From contig CAJTAK010000022.1 in the NCBI GenBank assembly GCA_910574255.1, forward strand, positions 1-64,000: a stretch of 64,000 bases of DNA, read 5' to 3'. This DNA comes from Clostridia bacterium. GTDB taxonomy: Bacteria; Bacillota; Clostridia; Lachnospirales; Lachnospiraceae. The position numbers and the translations under genes were made by a program. Under the pieces are notes generated by a model. That model saw only the letters and a program-made list of their open reading frames with translations, had not been told where the DNA came from and made no database searches. How positions within the stretch are numbered: position 1 is the first letter of the stretch; every line of letters begins with the position of its first letter. Of this stretch, positions 9,332 to 17,784 are shown piece after piece.

Positions 9332-9640
9332 TTAAGAATACATAATCTTATACATCTCAATCATATGCAAGGCAAGATCTCTGACTGTCATAGCATTCAT
9401 CAGATGATCCTGACCGTGTACCATCAAAAGGCTCCACTCAGTTTTATTGCCGCCTGCTTCTTCACTGATAAGCTTTGTCTGGAAGTGATGTGCCTCATTC
9501 AACACTTCTTCGCATTCTTTCATCTTTTTTTCCGCCGCAGCAAAATCCTTATCTTTCGCTGCATCAATTGCTTCAAGGGCCAAGCTTCTGGCATTTCCTC
9601 CATTTACCACCAGTTCCATAACAATTGTTTCCACATCCAT
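9332..9640 (-). CDS. PTS lactose/cellobiose-family EIIA
   Basis: This 102-residue helical protein is a lactose/cellobiose EIIA, normally a trimer phosphorylated by HPr. The active-site His75 and the metal-binding Asp78 are seen in LLMVHGQDHLM, and the amphipathic N-terminal helix matches the family. It is the first gene of the operon; GGAAGGAGG lies just upstream of the ATG. The 80-bp gap before it contains a possible promoter (a TAAAAT -10) and, further upstream, a terminator that separates it from the regulator gene. Confidence 0.9.
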   Translation of the reverse strand: MDVETIVMELVVNGGNARSLALEAIDAAKDKDFAAAEKKMKECEEVLNEAHHFQTKLISEEAGGNKTEWSLLMVHGQDHLMNAMTVRDLALHMIEMYKIMYS

Positions 9641-9723
9641 ATACTTTCCTCCTTCCTCGTTAGCTGTGATTTATTTTATGCCCTAATTTTACTAGCACAA
9701 TGTTAAAAACTCCATGATCAAAA

Positions 9724-9767
9724 CAACCACATTCAATCATGCAAAAATTGAACGTGGTTGCTTTTTC
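9724..9767. terminator. Bidirectional-looking terminator after the PRD regulator
   Basis: CAACCACATTCAAT at 9724-9737 pairs with ATTGAACGTGGTTG at 9747-9760, with one mismatch. T runs follow on both strands. It separates the regulator gene from the PTS operon transcribed in the same direction, so the operon must use its own promoter. Confidence 0.75.
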
Positions 9768-9818
9768 TACTGTTACAATTATCTTATTTTTTGAAACTGA
9801 CTGCATTATGTCTCACTG

Positions 9819-11726
9819 TCAGGATGTACACAATTCATCAAATAAACCCATCATCCTATCATAATCCTTATATTGAATCAGCTTTTTGACCGTTTCATTA
9901 TCTGAGATAAACCTGGTTGTCATTTCATAAAATTTCTGAATATCCGGATCTTCCTCTTCTCCTACAACAATCAAAAAAATGACCTGCACATCATGCTGCC
10001 ACCAATATATCGGTTTATCCAATATGGCTGTATAAACAAAACTGGTTTTCGTTACTGCTTTTAAAGGATGAGGAATTGCAACGAAATTCCCATAATCGGT
10101 CGCACCTAATTTTTCTCTTTGTAAAACCAAATCTGTAAAATTTTCCGGAAGATTATATTGCTGCATTACCTTTTCACATAGTTCCTGGATAATCATCTCC
10201 CTGTCCGTACCTTTTATCTCCGTACAAAAAAGATCTCTTTGAAAATATTTTCTCAAAAAATCATTTTTTCCAATTTCAAGTACATGTGCAACACGCTTTT
10301 TGTCATTGTCTATCAGAAACATATTGACCTGCATCACAGGTACTGGGATATATCCTTCAATTGGCACTGTGGTAAATACATAATCAACTTTATTAAAATC
10401 AAATGTATTTAGTTCCAGCATATCACATACATAAATATTCTCTAAATAATCACCAAAAGTCTGTTGGTATTGGAACTTCAGCAGCCGTGAGCTGCTTTTG
10501 CCGGAGCCACAGACAACTAATATATTCTTTTTTTCAATTTTTGATTTGTACTTATGTGCCGCATAAGCAAAAATAATTGCAAAGAATCCAATTTCATCCT
10601 CTGGTATTTCTTTACCATATTTAACTGCCAAGCTGGTAGCTGCTACTGATGCCATCTGATACCCCAGCATGCATTGCTTTTTCACTTCCTGCAGTGACGG
10701 ATTTTTTAAAGGAATTCCAAAGCACATCCTGATATCAAATGAAACCATATGTTGACATAGCTGCATTCGGATATCCAAAGAATTTCTGAAATCATAACCG
10801 AAATGTATATTTATCAGTTCTAACATTTGAATAACGCTTTGCTCTATATCACTCTTTATGACAACATTCACTTCATCCTGTTCCGCATTTCCGATCATTC
10901 GTGTGCCGGCTAACTGCAGTGCCAGATACTGCCTTTCCGATTCAGTATAAGTCACCTCTGTTTTCTCTTCAAATATGCTAATCAGCTTGTCAACATATCT
11001 CCATTCATGGTTATAAATTTGAGGCATATCCTGGATTATTACATTTACCGTTTTCCCCCTCTTCATTCTTTTGAGCGAAACATATAAGTACATGACAAAG
11101 TTTTCTATAGCCGTTTCCGATAAATTGATCATGTGTTCAGGTAAATACTGAAGAACCTCTGCTGTCAGTTCCCGCACTTCACCCATCCAGGTTATATCTG
11201 TCATGCTCCTAAACAGATCCGTTTTAAGCATTACTTTGACAAGACAGTTTCGGAAGTCCTGTTCTTCCCCGACAATACGAATTCCGTAATTTGGTCTTCT
11301 TTCAAGTGATACATTATAATTTGAGAACCATATTTCCACACGCTTTATTGCCGCTGACAATGTCCCCCTTGAAACACACAGCAAATCACATAAATCATCG
11401 CTCTTAACGTAATTCTCCTGATTTAATAAATATACAACAAGAAATTCAACTCTCTCATTCGTATTATCCGGTATAAAATCTGCATTCCTTTTCTTATTCT
11501 GCTGAAAGGCCGTAAATCTATCAATATCTACAATACACAGCCGTATGCCATACCGAGGCTTAGATTCAATAAACGCCCCATTATTTCTTAACAATGCATT
11601 GAGTTCACCAATCCTTGTGCTGATCGTCCTTTTACTCAATTTCATCTGTTTTGAAACCATTTCTATCGTTATATAATGTTCTTCCGGAAGTATATCTAGT
11701 AAATCACGTAAATTACCTCTTAACAT
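9819..11726 (-). CDS. PRD-domain PTS transcriptional regulator (LicR/MtlR-type)
   Basis: This 635-residue activator should sense PTS phosphate flow. Domains in order: HTH (about 1-60), second HTH (about 88-150), two PRD domains (about 190-400), an EIIB-like domain with Cys406 in VVCGSGKSSS, and an EIIA2 domain with His553 in FVAIPHPLK. PRD2 keeps a histidine at 327 (LCQHMVSFDIR). In PRD1 the usual histidine position reads NFVMYLYVSL, and the second PRD2 position reads IIFAYAA, so some phosphorylation sites are lost. Control may therefore rest on His327, Cys406 and His553. It lies just upstream of the PTS operon in the same orientation and is its likely regulator. A TATAAT -10 lies upstream. 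Confidence 0.88.
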   Translation of the reverse strand: MLRGNLRDLLDILPEEHYITIEMVSKQMKLSKRTISTRIGELNALLRNNGAFIESKPRYGIRLCIVDIDRFTAFQQNKKRNADFIPDNTNERVEFLVVYLLNQENYVKSDDLCDLLCVSRGTLSAAIKRVEIWFSNYNVSLERRPNYGIRIVGEEQDFRNCLVKVMLKTDLFRSMTDITWMGEVRELTAEVLQYLPEHMINLSETAIENFVMYLYVSLKRMKRGKTVNVIIQDMPQIYNHEWRYVDKLISIFEEKTEVTYTESERQYLALQLAGTRMIGNAEQDEVNVVIKSDIEQSVIQMLELINIHFGYDFRNSLDIRMQLCQHMVSFDIRMCFGIPLKNPSLQEVKKQCMLGYQMASVAATSLAVKYGKEIPEDEIGFFAIIFAYAAHKYKSKIEKKNILVVCGSGKSSSRLLKFQYQQTFGDYLENIYVCDMLELNTFDFNKVDYVFTTVPIEGYIPVPVMQVNMFLIDNDKKRVAHVLEIGKNDFLRKYFQRDLFCTEIKGTDREMIIQELCEKVMQQYNLPENFTDLVLQREKLGATDYGNFVAIPHPLKAVTKTSFVYTAILDKPIYWWQHDVQVIFLIVVGEEEDPDIQKFYEMTTRFISDNETVKKLIQYKDYDRMMGLFDELCTS

Positions 11727-11841
11727 ATCTGCCCTGCCCGTTCTTTTTCTCCTGTAAACCGTTCGATTTGTTGTGCAGCTAATAATATATTATACAGTAC
11801 ATTTTAACTTTTGAACATTATATTTGAAAGGCAAGATAGAA

Positions 11842-11878
11842 AAACTTCGAAAAGGGGTTACTCCGAAGAACAGATAAA
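11842..11878 (-). terminator. Terminator after the flavodoxin-like gene pair
   Basis: On the minus strand CTTCG at 11868-11864 pairs with CGAAG at 11849-11845, with extra base pairs on either side, and is followed by TTTTTC. It lies just after the stop of the gene at 11886. Confidence 0.6.
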
Positions 11879-11885
11879 AATTGAA

Positions 11886-12434
11886 TCAGCCAATAGCTTT
11901 CCCCAACTCATAAGCATCCTTTAATTCCTGTTTATCCTTAATATCCCCAACAGCCATAACCCCTCCGCAAAGGATCTTTCCAAGACTCTTCCACCCCAAA
12001 TGCTTTTCCAGACGATCATACCAGTACTCGCTTTCCTCAAAGCCATGTCCCTCCGCCGCCATAATCAAAACACTTTCTTTCTTGGGATTGCGGTAGTTTG
12101 GATCACACTCCGCTACGGCAAACAGACGGTCAAAGGCAGTTTTGAGCTGGCCGCTGATGGTCCAGTAGTAAAGCGGAGACGCAAGAACAACAATATCAGC
12201 TTCTTTGTACACCGGATAGATTTTATCCATATCATCCTTTTGCACACATGGACTGTCCGGATTTTTTCCGCCCCCAAAACATCCTTTGCAGCCATGAATA
12301 TTCATGCTGCCAAGAAAAAATTCTGTGACAGTATTTCCCGCTTCTCTGGCTCCTTTTGCAAACTCTGAGGTTAATGCCGCTGTATTCCCTGTCTTTCGTG
12401 GACTTCCATTTAAAATAATGATTTTCTTACTCAT
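11886..12434 (-). CDS. Flavodoxin-family NAD(P)H-dependent oxidoreductase
   Basis: This 182-residue FMN reductase-like protein starts with the phosphate-binding loop IILNGSPRKTGNTAAL and has a two-cysteine segment CKGCFGG (near residue 50) typical of iron-sulfur flavoprotein relatives. ASPLYYW is the second FMN-contact motif. It should bind FMN and reduce quinones, nitro compounds or a redox partner; the true substrate is unknown. It lies 11 bp after a paralogous gene in one operon, opposite an HxlR regulator, which commonly controls such reductases in response to electrophiles. Confidence 0.85.
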   Translation of the reverse strand: MSKKIIILNGSPRKTGNTAALTSEFAKGAREAGNTVTEFFLGSMNIHGCKGCFGGGKNPDSPCVQKDDMDKIYPVYKEADIVVLASPLYYWTISGQLKTAFDRLFAVAECDPNYRNPKKESVLIMAAEGHGFEESEYWYDRLEKHLGWKSLGKILCGGVMAVGDIKDKQELKDAYELGKAIG

Positions 12435-12445
12435 GCTCCCCCTCC

Positions 12446-12991
12446 TTAGATCGCATCAGCCAAAGCCGCCGCTTTTTTACATCCATCCGTCTTCCCGATA
12501 TCTCCGGCATTCAGTACTCCGGGAATCAGAACCTCTCCGACCATCTTCCATTTATTGAGAGCGCACATCCGTTCCATGGGAATGCGGACTCCGTCCATAA
12601 CAGACATGTCTTCCTCTTCACAGCAGGTAATAAGTGCACATTCCTTACCTGCAATATCCTTGCCCCCCACAACCAGAGAAAAGATATGGTCGATAACGCC
12701 CTTGATCTGTGCCGGAATAGAATACCAGTAAACCGGCATGGTAAATACAATGGCATCCGCCTCCAGAATGGCCGGTGCAATGGCGTTAAAATCATCATCA
12801 TAGGTACAGGCTTTCCCTGTGGAAAAGCAGGTCTCACACGCACGGCATCCGCCTACCTTTTTCAAAGCCGCATCAAACCTGGTGATGGTATGCCCTTTCT
12901 CTTCGGCAGCTTTGATAAACGCATCTGTCATAGCAAAGCTATTTCCATTTTTCCGGGGACTTCCTGTAATTACTACGATCTTTTTGCTCAT
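12446..12991 (-). CDS. Flavodoxin-family NAD(P)H-dependent oxidoreductase
   Basis: This 181-residue paralogue of the downstream gene has the FMN phosphate loop (ITGSPRKNGNS), CRACETC in the cysteine loop and FTMPVYWYSIPAQIK in the flavin-ring contact. Start 12991 is preferred because GGAGG lies 8 bases upstream; an in-frame ATG 15 bp earlier overlaps that site. It is the first gene of a two-gene operon, divergent from the HxlR-type regulator at 13133, which probably represses it. Electron donor and acceptor are not shown by the sequence. Confidence 0.85.
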   Translation of the reverse strand: MSKKIVVITGSPRKNGNSFAMTDAFIKAAEEKGHTITRFDAALKKVGGCRACETCFSTGKACTYDDDFNAIAPAILEADAIVFTMPVYWYSIPAQIKGVIDHIFSLVVGGKDIAGKECALITCCEEEDMSVMDGVRIPMERMCALNKWKMVGEVLIPGVLNAGDIGKTDGCKKAAALADAI

Positions 12992-13082
12992 AACAATCTC
13001 CTCCATTTATTTTTGACTTTTTCTTATACTGATATTATAATTATAGCTAGAATGGAATTAAAAACAAGTACGCACATTCAAG

Positions 13083-13112
13083 TGTAATACTTACAAATAA
13101 GTTGTATACTTA
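13083..13112. promoter_or_regulatory. Candidate HxlR operator and hxlR-gene promoter
   Basis: Between the divergent genes lies TAATACTTACAAATAAGTT, containing the dyad ACTTA-CAAA-TAAGT, followed by TATACTTACT. The TATACT could serve as the -10 of the regulator, so a bound HxlR dimer would cover it. No convincing -35 is visible. Inferred from position and symmetry. Confidence 0.4.
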
Positions 13113-13132
13113 CTCAAAGGAGAGTGTAAGAC

Positions 13133-13465
13133 ATGAGTGATCGCTGTATCTCAAAAGAATGCTTAAATGACACCGGTTTTAGCTATACCCTGTCCCTTAT
13201 CAATGGGAAATACAAAATGACAATTCTATATACCCTGATGGAATTCGGCGTTGTACGGTTTAATGAAATGAAAAAGTATATAAAAGAGATTTCATATAAG
13301 ACATTAAGCTCTACGCTCAAGGAGCTGGAAGCCGATCAGCTGGTCCACCGTGAGGAATATCCACAGATACCGCCCAAGGTGGAATACAGCCTGACGGAGC
13401 GGGGCAAATCCCTGATTCCCATTCTGGACGGTATGTGCGAATGGGGGGATAAAAACAGACTTTAA
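13133..13465 (+). CDS. HxlR-family transcriptional regulator
   Basis: This 110-residue winged-helix protein starts behind AAAGGAGAG. Family hallmarks: Cys5 and Cys10 near the N-terminus (a redox or electrophile sensor in several relatives), GKYKMTILYTL, FNEMKKYIKEISYKTLSSTLKELE (the recognition region) and the wing IPPKVEYSLTERG. HxlR/YodB proteins repress oxidoreductase genes until quinones or aldehydes modify the cysteine. The divergent flavodoxin-like genes are the obvious target. The final CEWGDKN is typical of the family. Confidence 0.9.
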   Translation: MSDRCISKECLNDTGFSYTLSLINGKYKMTILYTLMEFGVVRFNEMKKYIKEISYKTLSSTLKELEADQLVHREEYPQIPPKVEYSLTERGKSLIPILDGMCEWGDKNRL

Positions 13466-13524
13466 TATTATAAGCTTTTTTTCCGAATGGGGTTAAAAAT
13501 CCAAAAGCTTCTCCGTATCCATTA

Positions 13525-13573
13525 AAAAGAACCGGCACAAAATTTCGAGAACTTATTTTGTGTCGGTTCCTAA
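13525..13573. terminator. Terminator between hxlR-type and AGCS genes
   Basis: GAACCGGCACAAAAT at 13529-13543 pairs with ATTTTGTGTCGGTTC at 13555-13569. On the minus strand the stem is followed by TTTTTAA, so it ends the symporter transcript. On the plus strand it could also stop the regulator transcript. Confidence 0.8.
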
Positions 13574-13598
13574 TTATTCATTTTTAGTTTATCTTATG

Positions 13599-15002
13599 TT
13601 AGCTATTTGACTTTCGTTTTTCCTCGTAATCTTTCAAAGAATCCAGTGCATAGCGTGCCATTGGGAACAGGGCTATCATATTGAATACGGTCATCAGCCC
13701 TACTCCTACATCACCCAAATCCCAAACAAAGGTGTAAGCTGCCAGCCCGCCCACAAACAGCATGATCAGGGCGAGAATCTTGTACAGGGTCTGGGACAGC
13801 CAGTTATCCCCGAAAAGATATGCCACATTGGGCCTTGCATAGAACAGGATTCCGATAAAGGTGGAAAAGCTGAACAGCCACAAAATCACGGCAATAAAGA
13901 TAACGCCGAATTCTCCCAGATGGTGTCCCATAGCTTTCTGCAGCAGATCCATTCCTGCCAGTCCATCCGTTAGTCCTGCCGGAGTCAGCAGCATAATCAT
14001 GGCTGAGCAGGTGCAGATCACAAGAGTATCAATAAATACGCCCAATGCCTGCAGCAATCCCTCTTTTGCCGGATGGCTGATGTCTGCCGCCGCTGCCGCA
14101 CAGGGCGCAGAGCCGGAACCTGCCTCGTTGGAAAAAAGACCTCTTTTTGCACCATTCATCAGAACAGCACCAAAGCCTCCTGCCGCTGCCTGACGTATTC
14201 CAAAGGCTTCCTCAAAGATTTGGCGGAATACGGAGGGAAGAAGGCCGGCATTTTTGATCATGATAAATATGGTAAACAGAAAATACAGAACCGCCATAAC
14301 CGGCACTACCACGTCCAGCACCTTAACAGTAGCATATTTGCGCAGCACAATTACTGCAGATACGACTACCAGCAGGATCGTCGTATAGAGGGGCGGTATC
14401 TGAAAAGCATTGTAAAAGGCTGAGGATACGGAATTTGCAATTACCTGGCTGATTCCGCACCAGCAGATAAGGCCGGAGAGGGCAAAAAGTATGGCAATGA
14501 CGGATTTTTTCTTTGGGCTTCCCGGCTTTACAAAAAGATGGTGTATGTAATAGGCCGGACCTCCACGGTAACCGCCGTACAGAGGATCCTTTTCCTTATA
14601 TATCTGTGCCAGGGTAGCTTCTATAAAGGCTGTGGATGCTCCCAGAAGAGCCGTTACCCACATCCAGAATACGGCGCCTGCTCCGCCAAGTGAGATGGCT
14701 GCCACTACGCCTACCAGATTACCCATGCCTACACGGGTTGCCGTGGATACAATCAGGGCCTGGACGCCTGAAATGGCTCCCTCCCTGGATTTGTTCCGCT
14801 TTTCTGCTGTGATCCTCAGCATTTCCGGGAAAAGGCGGAATGGTAAGAAACGGGTTCGGATGGTAAAGTAAATGCCGGAGGGTATGAGGATCAGCACCAG
14901 CAGGGAGATTCCCAGTGTGCTTCCGCCGGGCAGGGGGATGGTGAAAAGATCGCCCCACAGGCAATGATAGACTGCTTGAAAGACTGCTTTGAATATTGAC
15001 AT
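13599..15002 (-). CDS. Alanine or glycine:cation symporter, AGCS family
   Basis: This 467-residue inner-membrane protein has about ten or eleven hydrophobic segments. AGCS signatures are clear: GGAGAVFWMWVTALLGAST, GGYRGGPAYY, and the conserved FSNEAGSGSAPCAAAAA. It imports alanine or glycine with sodium or protons. Start 15002 is chosen because AAGGA lies 8 bases upstream and the family normally starts with a short segment before the first helix; the open frame extends 114 codons further without a ribosome site and enters GC-rich repeat-like DNA. A terminator follows it. Confidence 0.9.
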   Translation of the reverse strand: MSIFKAVFQAVYHCLWGDLFTIPLPGGSTLGISLLVLILIPSGIYFTIRTRFLPFRLFPEMLRITAEKRNKSREGAISGVQALIVSTATRVGMGNLVGVVAAISLGGAGAVFWMWVTALLGASTAFIEATLAQIYKEKDPLYGGYRGGPAYYIHHLFVKPGSPKKKSVIAILFALSGLICWCGISQVIANSVSSAFYNAFQIPPLYTTILLVVVSAVIVLRKYATVKVLDVVVPVMAVLYFLFTIFIMIKNAGLLPSVFRQIFEEAFGIRQAAAGGFGAVLMNGAKRGLFSNEAGSGSAPCAAAAADISHPAKEGLLQALGVFIDTLVICTCSAMIMLLTPAGLTDGLAGMDLLQKAMGHHLGEFGVIFIAVILWLFSFSTFIGILFYARPNVAYLFGDNWLSQTLYKILALIMLFVGGLAAYTFVWDLGDVGVGLMTVFNMIALFPMARYALDSLKDYEEKRKSNS

Positions 15003-15301
15003 GACTTTTTCCTTTTGTATCTGGTGATTGTTGAATAGTTGCTCTTGTAATTTTGTTATATTCAGTATATAGTAAAAGGGAACATCTGTAAAATTGATAA
15101 ATACGATTTTTGATATCGAAATTTTAGATTTTATTTTTGTGAGTGATGAGGACAGCGAATATGTTTTGGGAAGGACGCTTTGGTATAATATTTTTTCTCG
15201 CTGGGTTCGGAAAGATTGTGCAGGCTGCGGGCAGGAACCGCCACCCCTGCTCGGGGCGGCCCTCCTCCCCTCCGCCGGTAATTTTCTGAGTCTTGGCGAA
15301 A

Positions 15302-15460
15302 TGGTTATCTTATTGGATGAAGTCAGTCTGCCCTGGAAAGGCATGACTTACGGTGTACTCGTAAAGTATATCTCATTAGACAAAGTGCACCTGCCCTAAA
15401 AGGGCATGTCTTACGGTGTTCCCCTTGGGTATGCCTTATTTAATGAGGTGCATTACGGTA
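15302..15460 (+). repeat. Degenerate 63-bp tandem repeat before a LysR gene
   Basis: TGCCCTGGAAAGGCATGACT at 15329 recurs 63 bp later as TGCCCTAAAAGGGCATGTCT at 15392; both continue with TACGGTGT. A weaker third unit follows near 15441. The period equals 21 codons. In the frame of the downstream LysR gene the units read LPWKGMTYGV, then LP-stop-KGMSYGV, then a shortened unit. It may be a decayed coding repeat or a structured leader. Confidence 0.6.
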
Positions 15461-15498
15461 TGCCTGCAGGATATTACTCTTTGGAATGGGGTATGGTA

Positions 15499-16389
15499 AT
15501 GGATCTGAAGAATCTGACTACATTTATTCATGTTGCAGAATTGAACAGTTTTACGAAAGCCGCTGCTGTGCTGGGTTACTCCCAGTCAACAGTATCCTTT
15601 CAAATTCGCCAATTAGAAACAGAATTGAATGCACAGCTTTTTGAGCGGATTAATCATACGGTTGCTCTCACGGAGAAAGGGCGGGAGGTCCTTAATTATG
15701 CCCACCGGATTCGGCGAATGACTATGGAACTTACGGAAAACATGGCGGATCAGCAGGATCTCAAAGGGCATATTCGACTGGCTATGGCTGATTCTTTGTG
15801 TGATTCTTTATTTGATCGGAACTTTCCTGATTTCTGCAGGCAGCATCCGGGGATTACCCTTAAGATCACTGCAGCCGGAACAGAAGAAATGTTCCGGCTG
15901 ATGAACCACAATGAAGCGGATGCCATATTAACTTTAGACAGCCATATTTATGACACTGAATATGTGATTTTCCGTGAGGAGACTGTAAAGATGCACTTTG
16001 TTGCCTCTGCCGGATGTCCTCTGACACGCAAGGGCGCTTTATCTGTGACTGAACTTCTTTCCTGGCCTTTTCTTCTGACGGAGAAAGGCATGAGCTACCG
16101 GCGGCTTCTGGATGAGGGACTGGCGGAACGCTCTCTGGAGGTAAAGCCAATCCTTGAGATGGGCAGCGCCCGTCTTATCTGCTCGCTTATTGGTGAGGGG
16201 GCCGGTATCTCTTTCCTGCCGGATTATGTGACGCAGCAGGATGTGGAAGCCTGTTTACTTGTACGGCTGGATGTGACGGATTTTGAAGTGGAGATTTGGA
16301 AACAGCTTCTTTATCATCGTGATAAGTGGGTTTCGCCCCAGTTGGAGGCGGTGCTTGAGTATTGCGCAGAGAGAGAATTTACGATTTAA
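15499..16389 (+). CDS. LysR-family transcriptional regulator
   Basis: This 296-residue protein has the LysR N-terminal helix-turn-helix (MDLKNLTTFIHVAELNSFTK, then YSQSTVSFQIRQLE) and a periplasmic-binding-like effector domain from about residue 90. ATG 15499 is preferred: GGAATGGGG lies about 9 bases upstream and MDLKNL is the usual family start. ATG 15493 and the repeat-encoded extension to 15406 are less likely. It points away from the AGCS symporter on the other strand, and LysR proteins often control the divergent neighbour, so the symporter is a candidate target. Confidence 0.88.
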   Translation: MDLKNLTTFIHVAELNSFTKAAAVLGYSQSTVSFQIRQLETELNAQLFERINHTVALTEKGREVLNYAHRIRRMTMELTENMADQQDLKGHIRLAMADSLCDSLFDRNFPDFCRQHPGITLKITAAGTEEMFRLMNHNEADAILTLDSHIYDTEYVIFREETVKMHFVASAGCPLTRKGALSVTELLSWPFLLTEKGMSYRRLLDEGLAERSLEVKPILEMGSARLICSLIGEGAGISFLPDYVTQQDVEACLLVRLDVTDFEVEIWKQLLYHRDKWVSPQLEAVLEYCAEREFTI

Positions 16390-16404
16390 ATTGCAGTATT
16401 CTAA

Positions 16405-17229
16405 TTACGCTTCCGAAATTATTTTAATTCGCTCTAATACAACATCTTTAAGCTGCCCCTCAACTTCATTCTCATAGTTACAAAAATATAATTTCCCATC
16501 CTCTAAAAATAGCACTCCCACATAAAAATGCGGGTTCCGCTTTATATATCCTTCTGAGGTTCCGGGAACCCTATATACGCCTTGATAGTGCTCACGCAGA
16601 AAATCAGACATATCGGCAGTCCCTGCCAGTAAAAGATAAACTGTGTTGTCTCTCCGAAAATCCTCCTGACGAAGCTCCGTGTTTTCATAGGCTTCCAAAA
16701 TATTCTTTACATATTGCTGATCCAGGGAAGCACGCTGAAGCTCATACCCATCATCCACTCCCCTTTGCTCTAATTCTTCAAGACCATAATGCTTTTCCTT
16801 ACATTCCCAGATGATAAATTCATCGAATTGCTCCACCACCTGATCAATTGATCCGCTTTTCTCCAACTCAGATGCTTTTGCAGCATAGTTATCCGTCTCC
16901 ATTCGCACTTTTAAATAGTTACGCTCCGAATCCGTCTCATCTCCAATCAACTCCGGCAATCCTTCCATGTTCTTGTAAAACAGCCTTTTTACAGTAAAAA
17001 AATCGGAAATATCTTCATGAATGTAGTCTAATACATCTGTGTCGTTTTCAGTCGGAAATGTGGATAAATCGGAAAGCACATAAATCTCGTCCCGGTAGGC
17101 AAATGGACCATAGAACGCTTTGGTCAGATATTCTGCATCATTCCGGTAAGCGCTATAGGATATATCAACCAATGAGATTACCATAAGAACTGCCAAAACC
17201 ATAAGCAATAATTTAATGCCCTTTTTCAT
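16405..17229 (-). CDS. Hypothetical membrane-anchored or exported protein
   Basis: This 274-residue protein starts with a charged tip and a hydrophobic helix (LLLMVLAVLMVISLVDI), a signal anchor or uncleaved signal peptide, followed by an acidic soluble domain. No lipobox or known motif is recognized. Start 17229 follows GGAGG by about 7 bases; the open frame extends upstream only through a palindromic intergenic stretch. The stop is 15 bp from the end of the convergent LysR gene. No function is assigned. Confidence 0.6.
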   Translation of the reverse strand: MKKGIKLLLMVLAVLMVISLVDISYSAYRNDAEYLTKAFYGPFAYRDEIYVLSDLSTFPTENDTDVLDYIHEDISDFFTVKRLFYKNMEGLPELIGDETDSERNYLKVRMETDNYAAKASELEKSGSIDQVVEQFDEFIIWECKEKHYGLEELEQRGVDDGYELQRASLDQQYVKNILEAYENTELRQEDFRRDNTVYLLLAGTADMSDFLREHYQGVYRVPGTSEGYIKRNPHFYVGVLFLEDGKLYFCNYENEVEGQLKDVVLERIKIISEA

Positions 17230-17264
17230 TTTCATCCTCCCAAATCTCCTGGCACTGATTGTAA

Positions 17265-17330
17265 TCAAATACCCCACAGCAAGCTGACAAGGTATCAAGC
17301 TTGTAGTGTAGCAAGCCACAGGGTATTTGA
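17265..17330. repeat. Intergenic inverted repeat
   Basis: TCAAATACCC at 17265-17274 is perfectly inverted as GGGTATTTGA at 17321-17330. CACAG and AGCAAGC recur as direct copies inside the loop. It lies upstream of the exported-protein gene. A terminator is possible but no T run is seen. Confidence 0.45.
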
Positions 17331-17423
17331 CCCTTGCGGCAGTCGCCAAATGGAAATATTTACATATCCGCTTGGCTCGTCACCCGCAGGAATTAATATA
17401 AAAGCAGCACCATGATAATTTTT

Positions 17424-17651
17424 TTAGAACAAATACCAAATTGTAGAATAGGCACGTTTCCTTACAGCTGTATCACCTCCATCCTCAATGTGAATGCCAT
17501 TGGCAGCACTTTCATAAATACCCTTCACGCCTGGAATATTCTTAACAGCTTCAAATTTATAACACACAACTGCATGTGCATGTATTTCCTGTGCAATCTC
17601 CAGTGCTGTCATACCCGTAACCGCTTTACTTCTCAATAATTCTGCCGCCAC
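17424..17651 (-). CDS. Small hypothetical protein
   Basis: A 75-residue frame starting with GTG (17649-17651) has good composition: ALEIAQEIHAHAVVCYKFEAV, then GIHIEDGGD and RKRAYSTIWYLF. It looks conserved rather than random, but no family is recognized and no clear ribosome site precedes the GTG. An upstream in-frame stop is close, so it is either a small gene with an unusual start or the tail of a lost gene. It points away from the BlaI/M56 operon. Confidence 0.35.
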   Translation of the reverse strand: MAAELLRSKAVTGMTALEIAQEIHAHAVVCYKFEAVKNIPGVKGIYESAANGIHIEDGGDTAVRKRAYSTIWYLF

Positions 17652-17735
17652 CTGTTGAATGTAAGAATTTTATTGATTATATATTTTTTTTACATTATTA
17701 TCATAACACATTTTTATGAAAAAGCAATATTTTTA

Positions 17736-17764
17736 TTGACATTGTTAAAAAAAAATATTATCTT
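17736..17764 (+). promoter_or_regulatory. Promoter of the BlaI/M56 operon
   Basis: TTGACA at 17736-17741 is followed after 17 bp by TATCTT at 17759-17764. The spacer is an A-rich stretch. It is 20 bp before the BlaI-type start region, so the repressor could act here on its own operon; a classic TACA-TGTA box was not seen. Confidence 0.55.
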
Positions 17765-17784
17765 TATTTTAATAACGAGGTGAT

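Noticed and set aside
15003..15344. N-terminal extension of the AGCS symporter
   Set aside because: The extra 114 codons have no ribosome site and enter low-complexity, repeat-like DNA; the ATG at 15002 is well placed.
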